Assembly (NCBI RefSeq): GCF_009674605.1
Contig: NZ_WKJO01000002.1
Span: forward strand, 186,001 to 250,000
Source of the DNA: Haloferax litoreum
GTDB lineage: Archaea; Halobacteriota; Halobacteria; Halobacteriales; Haloferacaceae
Length of the DNA: 64,000 nt
Direction of reading: 5' to 3'
Part shown: positions 1 through 8,649 of the stretch, one piece after another
Layout: every line of letters begins with the position of its first letter
How positions within the stretch are numbered: position 1 is the first letter of the stretch
Notes under the pieces: model-generated
The model's database searches: none
Seen by the model: only the letters and a program-made list of their open reading frames with translations
Told to the model about the DNA's origin: nothing
Translations under genes and position numbers: made by a program

Positions 1-87
1 GCGAGGGATGAGACACCGCAACCAAAAGAATTGCGCACGAAACCTCCCGATTACAAAGCCACAACCGCATTAGGAGAGGAACCGTAG
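1..87 (+). CDS. possible 3' end of a gene entering from the left edge
   Basis: The first reading frame is open from base 1 to a TAG at 85-87 and gives 28 hydrophilic residues ending in LGEEP. It could be the tail of an upstream gene that starts outside the window, placed 18 bases before the next start codon. The stretch is too short to recognise a family, and its third codon positions are less GC-rich than in the neighbouring genes, so it may be non-coding. No function is assigned. Confidence 0.3.
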   Translation, partial: ARDETPQPKELRTKPPDYKATTALGEEP

Positions 88-105
88 ATACACCTCACAG
101 AGACA

Positions 106-486
106 ATGGACAGATCAGATTACGCGATACTCTCGGTCATCGCAGTAATCACAGTTGCCATTGGTGTGGTCACGACGACAAAGCCGTTCGGGACGTTCTT
201 CGTCGAGAGCGCACAACAAGCAGCGTCGACGACCATCGCGATAGCGTGGATAACGTGGTGGTCACTCGTCGTCGGGTTCGTGGTTCACTTCCTGTTCTTG
301 GACCTCGGATTCATCCCCTCACGGGCGTCCGCTCAAGTCGCCGAAGTGTCCATCGAACTCAACTACAAACTCGTGTTGAACGTCTTCGCGACTATCTTCT
401 TCGTGTTCCTCTACTGGTCACACAGACAGGACTCGGTCGCAGGCGAGAGACGAGGAGGAGAAGAACACGCAGACATGACGGACTGA
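106..486 (+). CDS. small integral membrane protein, function unknown
   Basis: A 126-residue protein with three likely membrane segments: about residues 8-26 (starting AILSVIAVITVAIGVV), 43-66 and 88-104. A charged tail with acidic residues and arginines ends in HADMTD. The second segment contains a tryptophan-rich stretch (AWITWWSLVVGF). I do not recognise the family. It begins 18 bases after the possible end of an upstream gene, so it may be the last gene of an operon that enters from the left, perhaps a partner of a larger permease. The following gene is on the other strand and converges on it. Confidence 0.6.
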   Translation: MDRSDYAILSVIAVITVAIGVVTTTKPFGTFFVESAQQAASTTIAIAWITWWSLVVGFVVHFLFLDLGFIPSRASAQVAEVSIELNYKLVLNVFATIFFVFLYWSHRQDSVAGERRGGEEHADMTD

Positions 487-619
487 GTCCCGAGCGAGCG
501 AGAGGTGCGCGTTTCGTTTCCAGATTCTCTTCGCGCCGGATGCTATCGTCTTTTCAGACGACGCCTTGTGCTGTCGAAAGATGTGTAGACGAGTCCCTCG
601 TGAGACAGTCGTCGACTGC

Positions 620-1030
620 CTACAACGATTCAAACATCTCGACTGCTGCTGATGCGACGGTGACGTCTTCTTCGACGCTTCCACCAGAGACACCGACTGC
701 ACCGACCACACGTCCGTTTTCTTCCAGCGGGATGCCGCCACCAAACGTGACGATACGCCCATCGTTCGTATCGCCGATACCATACAACGATTCGCCAGGT
801 TGTGAAAGTTCCCAGACCGTATCTGTGTCGAGTTTGAGCGACACGGCGCTGTAGGCCTTGTTTTGTGCGATGTCGACACTGGCAAGGAGTGCGTCGTCCA
901 TTCGGTGGAATGCGACGAGATTCGCCCCCTCGTCCATCACTGTGATACACATCGGGACGTCAATTTCTTCGGCCTTCTGTTCAGCAGTGGCAATCAGTTC
1001 TTTTGCGACGTCAAGTGTTACGGCTGTCAT
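620..1030 (-). CDS. GlcG/HbpS-like (DUF336) protein
   Basis: A 136-residue protein resembling the GlcG/HbpS/PduO-C family (often called heme-binding protein or DUF336), whose members are soluble alpha/beta proteins of about 130-150 residues. Typical features are the N-terminal helix (LDVAKELIATAEQKAEEI), the strand and turn VPMCITVMDEGANLVAFHRMD, the SVDIAQNKAYSAV helix and the glycine-rich FGGGIPLEENGRVVGAVGVSGG region before the last helix. The family has been linked to heme or cobalamin binding and occurs beside glycolate and diol catabolism genes; the role here is unknown. The ATG at 1030 lies about 30 bases after an AT-rich TATA-like stretch near 1060-1072, which fits a leaderless transcript. 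It is monocistronic here. Confidence 0.8.
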   Translation of the reverse strand: MTAVTLDVAKELIATAEQKAEEIDVPMCITVMDEGANLVAFHRMDDALLASVDIAQNKAYSAVSLKLDTDTVWELSQPGESLYGIGDTNDGRIVTFGGGIPLEENGRVVGAVGVSGGSVEEDVTVASAAVEMFESL

Positions 1031-1349
1031 TGGTTCAACCCATTTGTTAACATAGGTACATAATTATTTAAAATTTCAATTGGGGGAGTCTGCCCAGTTG
1101 CGTGCCAAGCTTCGTCTACGAGATGCCGGTGACCGCTGAGCCGGAAGGTGGTACGATAGGGGCTTTGGTTTGACCCTGAGTCCACGTTTCAAAGGATGTC
1201 GCCCAAGATGGCTTCTTCCGATTGAGGAAGACACGTGGCAACCACACAGTGAGTTCTCTCTGCAACACGAGCGAGCGTGCCGAGGTTATCGCAATCGTGA
1301 CAGTGGTGATTTCGGAAATAATTCTTTAGGTGAAGGCCGTCGTTTGACT
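1031..1349. other. intergenic region without a convincing gene
   Basis: This stretch separates the GlcG-like gene from the GH5-like gene. Its left end is the AT-rich promoter of the GlcG-like gene (about 1055-1075, minus strand) and its right end carries a TATA-like motif around 1320-1330 for the rightward transcript. The middle has short open frames on both strands with no recognisable protein. I see no tRNA fold, transposase or repeat. Confidence 0.5.
1320..1330 (+). promoter_or_regulatory. TATA-like box of the leader ORF/GH5-like gene
   Basis: The motif AATTCTTTAGG sits about 25 bases before the ATG at 1350, the spacing expected for an archaeal TATA box that gives a leaderless transcript starting at or near that ATG. 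Confidence 0.4.
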
Positions 1350-1436
1350 ATGCCACTAGTGACCAGCCTTCACGAACTCGGTGGGCGGTACTGGTGTACA
1401 GTCGCTCTCCAACAGGACCGTTCGACGAACCGATGA
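1350..1436 (+). CDS. 28-residue leader ORF overlapping the GH5-like gene
   Basis: A short open frame begins with ATG at 1350 and ends with TGA at 1434-1436. The stop overlaps the GH5-like start codon as ATGA, the usual arrangement for translational coupling in this genome. The peptide begins MPLVTSLHELGG and ends DRSTNR, with no signal peptide or known motif. The TATA-like motif upstream suggests that transcription starts at this ATG. It could instead be chance, since the alternative reading is a GH5-like gene with an 80-base 5' UTR. Confidence 0.35.
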   Translation: MPLVTSLHELGGRYWCTVALQQDRSTNR

Positions 1437-2671
1437 ACCGACGTACTCGACGTGTGTTCCTGCAGTGGTGTGCCGCGAGCGGTATCGCCGTAACTACTGG
1501 TTGTGCGGCCATCAATCTCCAGCCACCTACTGAAGACGACGAGAGTACCGAGACGACCGGCCCACCGACAACGACCAAGGGTGGTACCCCGACGCCAACC
1601 ACGACACCCGAAACTGACGTGAATTCATCCCTCGACCTCGACAGCGACGCCCCAGTCAGCGTCCGTGGGGCCATCTACATCCCTGCACGAGCGTTTAATT
1701 TCTACCAGATGTGGCGCGACTACGACCCTGCTGTCACCGAGCGTGACCTCGGGTACGCCACACGACTTAACCTGAATGCGATTCGGACGTGGGGAAGCTA
1801 CGAGTTCTGGCGAGAGGACCCCGCAGCGTTCGAGACGGCGTTCGAAGACTTCCTCCAGACGAGCGACGACTACGGAATCAAGCCCCTCGTCGGTCTGTTC
1901 GAGGGAATCGGAGACGAACCCACGAGAGAGAACCTCACCGACGACGACCTGATGACGGCGACCGGTGTCGCGTCGCCATCGAAGGAGATTCTACAGTCGA
2001 AAGACCGCTGGGAAGAGACACGAGAGTTCGTTCGCTGGTTCATGAATCGGTATGCAGACGACGAGAGACTCCTCGCCATAGAGCTCATCAACGAACCGGG
2101 GTGGAACAAACGTCGTATCGAGTTCTCGAAGTCGATGTACGAGACGATGCGTGAGATGCGCGGAAGCGTTCCGCTCACAGTTGGTTCGACGAGTATGTCG
2201 AAGAATTCCACCTACGCGAAGTGGGGGCTCGATCTGTTCCAGTTCCACTACAACTTCCCACCGAGTCAACCGACGTTCCGCAACGCGGTCCAGCGAGTCC
2301 AGTCGCTCGACGACGTCCTCTCGCAACCTGTGATGTTGACCGAGTGGCAACGAGTCCGGTCGGTACCGGGGTTCCACAATACCCAGCCGAGGAACCAGCG
2401 GACGCCGAACTATGCCTCCATGGCTCCGATACTCACCGAACTGGGGATGAGCAACTTCTTTTGGTCGCTGATGCTGCAACCGGCGTACTTCTGGTCGCAG
2501 CGACAGATGGGCGTGTTGAATGGAGTGTTCCACGAAGACGGAGCAGTGTGGAGTCTGGACGACGCGCGGAGTCTCAAAGCGATGTCGGGAGACGACGAGT
2601 TCGATGGCGAAGAGCGCAACGAGTGGCCGAGATGGGCCAAACCAATCAAAACAGAAGTGTACGGTGAGTGA
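1433..2671 (+). CDS. secreted GH5-like glycoside hydrolase, Tat lipoprotein
   Basis: A 412-residue exported protein. It starts MNRRTRRVFLQW, a twin-arginine signal followed by a lipobox ending TTGC at about residues 21-24, so it is probably anchored outside the membrane by a lipidated cysteine. A Thr/Pro-rich linker (to about residue 65) leads to a TIM-barrel resembling glycoside hydrolase family 5 or endo-beta-mannanases: TRLNLNAIRTWG near the N-terminus, the acid/base motif LLAIELINEPGW with Glu221, and a candidate nucleophile Glu304 in VMLTEWQRV. The likely substrate is a beta-1,4-linked polysaccharide such as cellulose or mannan, but this cannot be fixed from sequence. The start at 1433 is preferred to an in-frame ATG at 1394 because the Tat signal begins there. 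The next gene, on the opposite strand, encodes another secreted protein with a carbohydrate-type fold. Confidence 0.82.
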   Translation: MNRRTRRVFLQWCAASGIAVTTGCAAINLQPPTEDDESTETTGPPTTTKGGTPTPTTTPETDVNSSLDLDSDAPVSVRGAIYIPARAFNFYQMWRDYDPAVTERDLGYATRLNLNAIRTWGSYEFWREDPAAFETAFEDFLQTSDDYGIKPLVGLFEGIGDEPTRENLTDDDLMTATGVASPSKEILQSKDRWEETREFVRWFMNRYADDERLLAIELINEPGWNKRRIEFSKSMYETMREMRGSVPLTVGSTSMSKNSTYAKWGLDLFQFHYNFPPSQPTFRNAVQRVQSLDDVLSQPVMLTEWQRVRSVPGFHNTQPRNQRTPNYASMAPILTELGMSNFFWSLMLQPAYFWSQRQMGVLNGVFHEDGAVWSLDDARSLKAMSGDDEFDGEERNEWPRWAKPIKTEVYGE

Positions 2672-2686
2672 CCGACGTGGGACGGT

Positions 2687-3340
2687 TTACCCGAGTACCA
2701 GTCGAGTCCGGTTTGCCGCCGAGTCGGGGCTCTGACCCCGTGAACTGGCTGCATCTGAGACGACATCGCCGGCATAGTTTTCTTCGAACACTGTCCCTGT
2801 GAGTATCATCTCGTCGCCTCCTCGGTCGTCGTACACTCCGACCAAGTTGTCCCGCACCAACGACCTGGTCAAGTTGACTCGCGTCGACTGTACGACCTCC
2901 ATACCGAAGGCGTTGTGGGCAAGGGTGACGTTCCGAACCGTCACGCTGTCGGCGTTTCGGACCGACACACCCTGGTTCCAGTCGGCTACGGTCACGTTCT
3001 GGATGGTGACGTTCTCGATAGTGTCGTTCGACATCCCGACGATGGCGATACCCGTCGTGTCACTCACGCCGGTTCCGTCGACCTTGTGGCCCCGTCCCTC
3101 CAACACGACGTCGTCACTCTCGACCACGACACACGATTGGGAGATGAAGGTGAAGTCGTCGTTGCCACCACCCACAATGCCACGCTCGAGGGCGTATCGC
3201 CCCGGTTCTGTAATCGTCGTGCAGTCGTCGACTTGGGTCACGTCTTCCACGTCGGTTCCCACCACCGTGGTCGTGGCAGTCGCTGAAGAGAAGGCGAAGA
3301 GGGCGACGAACACGAGAAGGGTGACACGGGTTCGGGTCAA
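2687..3340 (-). CDS. secreted right-handed beta-helix protein (NosD-like)
   Basis: A 217-residue protein with a Sec-type signal peptide (hydrophobic TLLVFVALFAFSSATA at residues 7-22) followed by short repeats typical of right-handed parallel beta-helix proteins of the NosD/pectate-lyase-fold group: NDTIENVTIQNVTVADWNQG, then RNADSVTVRNVTLAHNAFG, then a VNLTRSLVRDNLVGVYDD rung. Such proteins are cell-surface or periplasmic and often bind or modify polysaccharide. No catalytic residues can be named, and it is short for the fold (about five rungs). The start codon appears to be TTG at 3340, because this places the signal peptide at the N-terminus, and a TATA-like motif (AACTTTAGGA on the minus strand, near 3371) lies about 30 bases upstream. 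It converges on the GH5-like gene. Confidence 0.7.
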   Translation of the reverse strand: MTRTRVTLLVFVALFAFSSATATTTVVGTDVEDVTQVDDCTTITEPGRYALERGIVGGGNDDFTFISQSCVVVESDDVVLEGRGHKVDGTGVSDTTGIAIVGMSNDTIENVTIQNVTVADWNQGVSVRNADSVTVRNVTLAHNAFGMEVVQSTRVNLTRSLVRDNLVGVYDDRGGDEMILTGTVFEENYAGDVVSDAASSRGQSPDSAANRTRLVLG

Positions 3341-3590
3341 AGCAAGTAGAACGTACGGGTAGAAGTCCTAAAGTTGTATTTCTCAAGAAGAGACTGGTTG
3401 GCTGACGAATCGAGTTCGGTGCGACCCGAGTATCCAAAGTCGTAGGTTGCAGTCCTCTGTGACCCGACGTCCGTTTTCTGGTATTCTAATCAGCGCTTAC
3501 AGAGAAGACGCGACGAACCTCGACCCGGGGTGAGCGTTCGGTCTCATCTACATTCGCAGACATTACCTTTCGAAGGCAGTTGACCAGCGC

Positions 3591-4157
3591 TCAGCCGAGG
3601 AGGCCAAGCGAATCGATTTCATCGCTCACGACCTGAATCGCCTCGCGCGCGTATTCGACTTTCTTCGCGCCAGTGATGACAATCTTTCCGGACCCGAACA
3701 GGAGAACGACCACATTTGGCTCGTCGATTCGGTACACGAGACCGGGGAACTGTTCGGGTTCGTATTCGACGTTTTCGAGACCGAGGCCGATAGCGAGCGC
3801 GTTCAAATTGAGAGTGACTCCGAGGTCAGCACTCGAGACGATGTTCTGAACCGTCGCCTCTTCTCGGCCGTCGATAGGAATTCCGAGGCTCTCGAGTTCT
3901 GCGAACACCTGTTCTAACGCACGGTTGACTCCGTCGACGCTACTTGCACCCGTACAGACGATTTTGCCAGACCGGAAGATCAGATTTGCCGCGCGGGGTT
4001 CTTGTGTCCGATAGACGAGTCCAGGGAAGTTGTCGGGGTTGAACTCTGCCCCGTCGACGTCCATCGAGAGTGACTCCAAGTCCAGTTCTTGGCCCACTGC
4101 ACTCGACGCGACGACGTTTTGAATCTCGAGCGAGGCGAGGCGTGCTTCGTTAGACAT
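3591..4157 (-). CDS. tbp: TATA-box-binding protein (TBP)
   Basis: A 188-residue protein with the two direct repeats of archaeal TBP. The first covers about residues 8-95 (LEIQNVVASSAVGQELDLES, then FPGLVYRTQEPRAANLIFRS, then GKIVCTGA). The second covers about 98-185 (ATVQNIVSSADLGVTLNLNA, then FPGLVYRIDEPNVVVLLFGS, then GKIVITGAKK). TBP bends the TATA box and recruits TFB and RNA polymerase. Length and architecture are normal for haloarchaea, which usually carry several TBP and TFB paralogues; a TFB gene lies at 37723. The gene is monocistronic with an AT-rich promoter just upstream. Whether this is the housekeeping TBP or a paralogue cannot be told from the window. Confidence 0.97.
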   Translation of the reverse strand: MSNEARLASLEIQNVVASSAVGQELDLESLSMDVDGAEFNPDNFPGLVYRTQEPRAANLIFRSGKIVCTGASSVDGVNRALEQVFAELESLGIPIDGREEATVQNIVSSADLGVTLNLNALAIGLGLENVEYEPEQFPGLVYRIDEPNVVVLLFGSGKIVITGAKKVEYAREAIQVVSDEIDSLGLLG

Positions 4158-4160
4158 CTC

Positions 4161-4190
4161 TTTTGTATTTTATATACTGTTACTTAAGCG
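4161..4190 (-). promoter_or_regulatory. AT-rich promoter of the TBP gene
   Basis: On the minus strand the bases before the TBP ATG contain a CTTAAGTA-type box centred near 4186 and a second TATATAAA box near 4171. Only the first is at the usual 25-30 base spacing from the ATG at 4157. The nearer TATA-like sequence could be an alternative box or a binding site for TBP itself, as expected for autoregulation. Confidence 0.45.
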
Positions 4191-4291
4191 ATTGTGTGGA
4201 CGTGAACTTCCCGGGGACACACAGAGAAGTCACACACGGCCTGTTGGGTAATCGGTACATCCAACATTCAGGTCAGCCAACACGTATCTGA

Positions 4292-5509
4292 ATGCCCTCC
4301 TCCAGACGACGATTTCTCGAAACGCTTGGACTCTCGATTACAGGAGTACCCTGCAGTGCGAGCGTCGCCGACGATGTCGAATCCCCTCAAGGTTCTCCAG
4401 ACGAGTGGCCGATGAGTCGATACGACCCAGAAGGAACTGGTCACCATCCGACAGCGTCTGGCCCCAAAGACGACGTCGAGATACTGTGGAAACACGACGC
4501 CACCGACTGGTTTCTTGGGACGTCGTCACTCGTTCGACGTGGTGATACCCTTTACGCGGTCGGAAACGGACTCCTCGCACTCGACAGTGACTCCGGCGAA
4601 CGAAAGTTTGGACACACCGGACCGTATCAATCGACGCCTGCATTCGCACCGGCATCGGTCTACGAAAGTGACACGCTCGCAGTGACCGCATCATCGGGCG
4701 TCTTCGGACTGAACGCGGATGGTGGGTTCACCATTCCGCTACTCGATCGGAACGTCGGGACAGAACGGTGGACTGGACCACAAACTGCTGGCGGTGGGTT
4801 CTTTGGCCCTGCGAAGGCAGACACACCGGTCACTGCCACCGGACGGATTTACACGGCACTTCCCGGGACAAATTCTATCGCTGCACTCGACCCGAACGAC
4901 GGTCAGGTTCTCTGGCGGAGAACACATCATAAAGACGACGCAGTCAGTGCTGACATCAACAGACCTGCTGTGAGAGACGGCCTCGTTTTTACCACGAACT
5001 GGCCCGGGCAAGCAGCAGCCTATCAGGCCGAGACAGGCGATCGAGTCTGGATGGTCGAACTCGACGACCAGTTGCTCCTCCCACCGGTCGCGACTGAACA
5101 GGGAGTCGTCGTCCCGTCACGAGAATTCGTGTATTTACTCGACCAAACAGACGGGTCTGTGGTGTGGCAGTATTCGACGGATGGGAATGCAACCGAAAGC
5201 ACACCGGCAGTTGCGAACGGAACCATCTTCGTCGCCAACGAGCGAGACTCGTTGCACGCAATCGACATCGAGACGGGCCAACAGCGCTGGACTGTTCCGT
5301 TCGAGGGTCCATCAGCACCCATCGTCGCGGACGGAACCGTGTACGCAGTCGAAGCAGGGTATTCGTTGGTTGCAATCGACGCTGCGTCAGGGGACATGTT
5401 GTTCGAATATCGACCGTCAGAAGTACCGCTCTCGACGCCAATCGTCGGCGACGGGGTTCTCTACGCAGCAAATCGCAGACGAGTCGTCGCACTCAGGGAG
5501 GCAAACTGA
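4292..5509 (+). CDS. exported PQQ-like beta-propeller protein
   Basis: A 405-residue protein with an N-terminal twin-arginine signal (SSRRRFLETLGLSITGVPCS). The mature part consists of PQQ-like/WD40-like blades with recurrent DxxxGxxxW signatures: LDPNDGQVLWRR, AETGDRVWMVELD, LDQTDGSVVWQY, DIETGQQRWTVPF and DAASGDMLFEY. This is an outer-surface beta-propeller related to BamB and the PQQ-binding repeat family; it is probably a structural or binding protein, since no dehydrogenase active site is evident. A cysteine at about residue 21 could be a lipidation site, but the lipobox (TGVPC) is atypical. The stop overlaps the start of the next membrane-protein gene (TGATG), so the two are probably co-translated. 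Confidence 0.82.
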   Translation: MPSSRRRFLETLGLSITGVPCSASVADDVESPQGSPDEWPMSRYDPEGTGHHPTASGPKDDVEILWKHDATDWFLGTSSLVRRGDTLYAVGNGLLALDSDSGERKFGHTGPYQSTPAFAPASVYESDTLAVTASSGVFGLNADGGFTIPLLDRNVGTERWTGPQTAGGGFFGPAKADTPVTATGRIYTALPGTNSIAALDPNDGQVLWRRTHHKDDAVSADINRPAVRDGLVFTTNWPGQAAAYQAETGDRVWMVELDDQLLLPPVATEQGVVVPSREFVYLLDQTDGSVVWQYSTDGNATESTPAVANGTIFVANERDSLHAIDIETGQQRWTVPFEGPSAPIVADGTVYAVEAGYSLVAIDAASGDMLFEYRPSEVPLSTPIVGDGVLYAANRRRVVALREAN

Positions 5510-6297
5510 TGGCTGGAGAACGTGCGCAACCGAAAGAGGATTCCGAGCCACCACGAGCAAGCACGAGACCGATGTCCTTCGGAACGATACTCGAACGCGC
5601 GCGCAAGCGAATCCGCAGCGACCCGGTCCTCGTCCTGCCATTCGTGATTGCAGGGTTCGTCGTCGGCCTCGCAGATGGTATCAGAACGTGGGACTCCATC
5701 CCAGTAAGCCGGCCTGAATGGGTCGGGAAAACGTTCAGTGTTCAATACTCGTTCTTCCCGAGTGGACCCGCGCGAACGGTCAGAGAATTGAGTGCGTTCG
5801 TCGACCTGGAAATCCCGTACGTTCTCGGGGCGATTACGCTCGAGTTTCTCGTATTCATAGCAGTCGGACTCGCCGGATGGGTGACGATTTCCCGGTCGAT
5901 AGAAGCTGAGCAGCGTCTCGGGTCGCTCAGCAGGTATCTGGCCGTTTTCTTTGTGCTCGGGTCGGTTCCCGTATTACTCGGGCCGACGTCCGTGACACTC
6001 AGTAGTCTCCCACTTGCACTTCTGGGACTCGTCGTCGTCTCGTTCGTCTCCGTGCGGGGGTTCTTATTCCCCGGATTCCTCGTTCGAGGCGATGGCGTAT
6101 TCGGCGCGGTCAAACATAGTTTCCAAGCCTCTACGGGAGCATTTTGGCCACTTCTCTCACTCGTCGTTCTCTTCGGACTCGGGTACTGGGTGCTCGCTCA
6201 GGTCCCACTCGTCGGTGGGTTCCTGAGTACCACCCTCGTTGCACCGATACACTCGGTTTCACTCGCCGTGGTACTCGAACGTCGAAGCAGTCGGTGA
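5509..6297 (+). CDS. multi-pass membrane protein coupled to the PQQ-propeller protein
   Basis: A 262-residue protein with a hydrophilic N-terminus (about 40 residues, Arg- and Glu-rich) and about five or six membrane segments, for example VLVLPFVIAGFVVGLADGI, VLGAITLEFLVFIAVGLAGW, YLAVFFVLGSVPVLLG, LPLALLGLVVVSFVSV and PLLSLVVLFGLGYWVLAQVP. It resembles a loose family of archaeal six-helix membrane proteins with an amphipathic FLFPGFLVRGDGVFGAVKHS stretch between helices; no enzyme motif is seen. The start at 5509 overlaps the stop of the PQQ-propeller gene by one base. A longer in-frame opening further upstream lies entirely within the propeller gene and is ignored. Its role may be to anchor or work with the exported propeller protein, but this is only an inference from position. 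Confidence 0.75.
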   Translation: MAGERAQPKEDSEPPRASTRPMSFGTILERARKRIRSDPVLVLPFVIAGFVVGLADGIRTWDSIPVSRPEWVGKTFSVQYSFFPSGPARTVRELSAFVDLEIPYVLGAITLEFLVFIAVGLAGWVTISRSIEAEQRLGSLSRYLAVFFVLGSVPVLLGPTSVTLSSLPLALLGLVVVSFVSVRGFLFPGFLVRGDGVFGAVKHSFQASTGAFWPLLSLVVLFGLGYWVLAQVPLVGGFLSTTLVAPIHSVSLAVVLERRSSR

Positions 6298-6356
6298 CGC
6301 GTATCGAAACTGTGCCGAAGAGAGTCCCAATCTCACAACCAATCCGTGACGACGTT

Positions 6357-7586
6357 CTACTGCGTGGCTGAGATTGGAACCTCCCAGAGGAGGACGAGTC
6401 CCGAACCTGCCACGAGAACCACCCCTGCTACCGCCAACGCGAACAGCGGTGATACGAGGTCAGAGATGACCCCACTCCCGAGTTGGAACGGAATCACGGT
6501 GAGACCACTGACCATCGCGAGCGCACTCAACACCGTTGCTCGGCCAACTGTCTCGATGCGGTCGTTGACGTACTGCCCAGCGAACGTCCGCGTGACGTCG
6601 GCAAGTCCTCGCGCGACCAGAAACGTCGGGAGAGCCAGTATCGGAAGAAAGTACATCCCTATCAACGCGCCACCGACAGCAAACGGCAGGACGAGGAACC
6701 ACGTTCGGATACCGACGTACTCCCTGATTGCGCCCGTATAGTAACTGAGGACTGCACCGAACAGACTGTACCCGGCGTAAAACCAGCCGAGGAGTGACTC
6801 GACCAGACCGGGCGAGACGCCGATATCGACTATGACCGTCTCGAAGATTGGCTGCAAGAACACGAACACGAGATAGGTGACAGCAGCATACAGAACGTAA
6901 TAGTAGAGGATGAGGGCACGAACATTCCGTCGAGACAACACGTCGGCGACGATGCCGAGTATCTGGTCGAATCGCAACACATCAGTATTCGTCTTCTGGT
7001 AGGCCTCTGGTTCGTCCATCCTGCGAAGAACTACCACGCCGAGAGCGGTGACAGTCGCGGCGACGAACCATGGTAACGAGAGGTCGATGCTTCCGAGATA
7101 CCCACCGAGGATAGCAGCACCCGCACCGACTGCCAGCGAGACTGACTCACCTCGGCCACGGACGTGGGCGAACTCGCTTTCCGAGAGAGTGTCCGTGAGG
7201 GTGTCGTACAACCACGCATCTTCACTCCCGGAACGGAAATTGTATCCCATCGACCAGACGGTGTACAGGACAGCAAACGTGTAGAACGAACTGGAGAGGC
7301 CAATTCCGACGAGCGCCCCGGTGATGAGTCCAGTCCCGATGAGGAGGCTATTCCGTCTGCCGACACGGTCACCAACGTACCCGGTTGGTATCTCACCCAA
7401 CACCGTCGTGAGGTTGTAAATCGCCTCGAGGATGGCGATTTGCGTGAAGGTGAGACCCTGTCCGAGAAAAAAGAGGTACATAATCGGCCGGTAGAACTCG
7501 ACTGCCTTGGTGGATTTGTAGAGGTAATACGTGAGAACGTTTTCAGGGACCGCCAGAAACCGCGTGCGAAAAGAAGAACCGCCCAT
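6357..7586 (-). CDS. major facilitator superfamily permease
   Basis: A 409-residue protein with about 12 membrane helices and the MFS loop motif A, GDRVGRRN, at residues 72-79 between helices 2 and 3 (preceded by YNLTTVLGEIPTGYV). The second half begins near residue 205 after a charged linker (RRMDEPEAYQKTNTDVLRFD). Archaeal and bacterial relatives of this shape are uncharacterised efflux-type carriers; the substrate cannot be inferred. The N-terminus has a run of aromatic residues (NVLTYYLYKSTKAVEFYRP) before helix 1. The gene stands alone, transcribed toward the membrane-protein gene at 5509, with an AT-rich region upstream (about 7605-7640). Confidence 0.88.
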   Translation of the reverse strand: MGGSSFRTRFLAVPENVLTYYLYKSTKAVEFYRPIMYLFFLGQGLTFTQIAILEAIYNLTTVLGEIPTGYVGDRVGRRNSLLIGTGLITGALVGIGLSSSFYTFAVLYTVWSMGYNFRSGSEDAWLYDTLTDTLSESEFAHVRGRGESVSLAVGAGAAILGGYLGSIDLSLPWFVAATVTALGVVVLRRMDEPEAYQKTNTDVLRFDQILGIVADVLSRRNVRALILYYYVLYAAVTYLVFVFLQPIFETVIVDIGVSPGLVESLLGWFYAGYSLFGAVLSYYTGAIREYVGIRTWFLVLPFAVGGALIGMYFLPILALPTFLVARGLADVTRTFAGQYVNDRIETVGRATVLSALAMVSGLTVIPFQLGSGVISDLVSPLFALAVAGVVLVAGSGLVLLWEVPISATQ

Positions 7587-7745
7587 TGGTCAACGAATAT
7601 CACGAACCGATAAATTATTTATTGTTCTTACATTTTCAAGTGCCATACTATAAAACAGGAACCCGTCGCTGTCACCGACCTGCGCTCCCGAGATTCGTCC
7701 CTTTTCTTCGGAACGGTCGGCACGAGACGTGTTCGATACCCGACC

Positions 7746-8264
7746 TCAGGCAATCAGCCAATCGAAGCGAGATGCACACAGAGACGACCCACCCGAACCA
7801 CGCTCTTCGAGCGTGAGCGTGTGCTCTTGGTCGCGACGTGTACACGCCTCGATTTCCGTCTGTTCGTGAGTCTCGTTGGCGCCGATGTCTTCGACTACGT
7901 ACACAGTGACGTTGCCCGGTGTCCACGCTTCGACGGTCATCGTCTCCTCGTCACCGGGTTCGACGGTGACGTGTTGAGTCGGGATTCCGTCGTCGACGAG
8001 TGTAACGTTCTGGAAGTCCTGCGGCCAGACCATCTGAGAGAGTGTCACCAGTCGCCGGTCACCATCACTCGTCGTGACAGCGAAATTCATCAGCATCGCC
8101 TTTTGCAGGCTATCTATCGTGTATGCCGTCACTCGATACCTCGTCTCGTCTTCGTTTGTCACCGTCATGGTCGGTGGAGAGTGTATCGTTTCACCAGCCA
8201 CGACGGAGAGGCCACTCAGGAGGACGAGGAGAGCGAGGGCAGCACCAATTCGACGGGAGACCAT
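7746..8264 (-). CDS. secreted protein of unknown function
   Basis: A 172-residue protein starting with a Sec signal peptide (RRIGAALALLVLLSGLSVVA, residues 4-23). The mature part looks like an extracellular beta-sandwich domain: TMTVTNEDETRYRVTAYTID, a VTLVDDGIPTQHVTVEPGDE stretch, then MTVEAWTPGNVTVYVVEDI. It ends with two cysteines (at ACTRR and SSLCASRF) that may form a disulphide. I do not recognise the family. It has no co-directional close partner; the MFS gene is about 160 bases downstream on the same strand. Confidence 0.6.
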   Translation of the reverse strand: MVSRRIGAALALLVLLSGLSVVAGETIHSPPTMTVTNEDETRYRVTAYTIDSLQKAMLMNFAVTTSDGDRRLVTLSQMVWPQDFQNVTLVDDGIPTQHVTVEPGDEETMTVEAWTPGNVTVYVVEDIGANETHEQTEIEACTRRDQEHTLTLEERGSGGSSLCASRFDWLIA

Positions 8265-8649
8265 GCGTGTATACCCTCAGCCACCCTTGAAAAAGTATCA
8301 CGTGTTTGTCTCGTGCTACCCTCGGACGTCTGTCGTACCACACCACTCGTTCACGACTGGTGTCTTGTGGGTCCCCCACCCGTCATATTTCGCCTCGGGT
8401 CTATCTGTACGATTCCGGAGTCAATTTTTACGGCGAAAATAATTCACCACCCGAGAAACTGTTAAGTGAATTTCCCGTCAACTTATTTTTGGAACGAAAA
8501 TCAGACCGTTGGCTGACATGCCATGGCCGGGACCAGTCCATCACCTCGATGACACCAGATAATGTGTCTATCGTGTGAACGGAAAATAGGGCGATAGGCG
8601 AGTCCCGTGGTCGTCAGACGATGGTTTTCGACCTGTACCCCTCGACATA
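8265..8649. other. intergenic region without a convincing gene
   Basis: This stretch separates the divergent secreted-protein and zinc-ribbon genes. It is AT-rich in its first two-thirds (about 8415-8500) and holds a short open frame on the plus strand that lacks coding character. The ATG of the zinc-ribbon gene follows directly at 8650. I see no tRNA, repeat or clear terminator. Confidence 0.45.

Noticed and set aside
246-854. Long plus-strand frame overlapping the small membrane protein and the GlcG-like gene
   Set aside because: It is arginine/serine-rich, has no domain and lies in the shadow of genes with clear family signatures.
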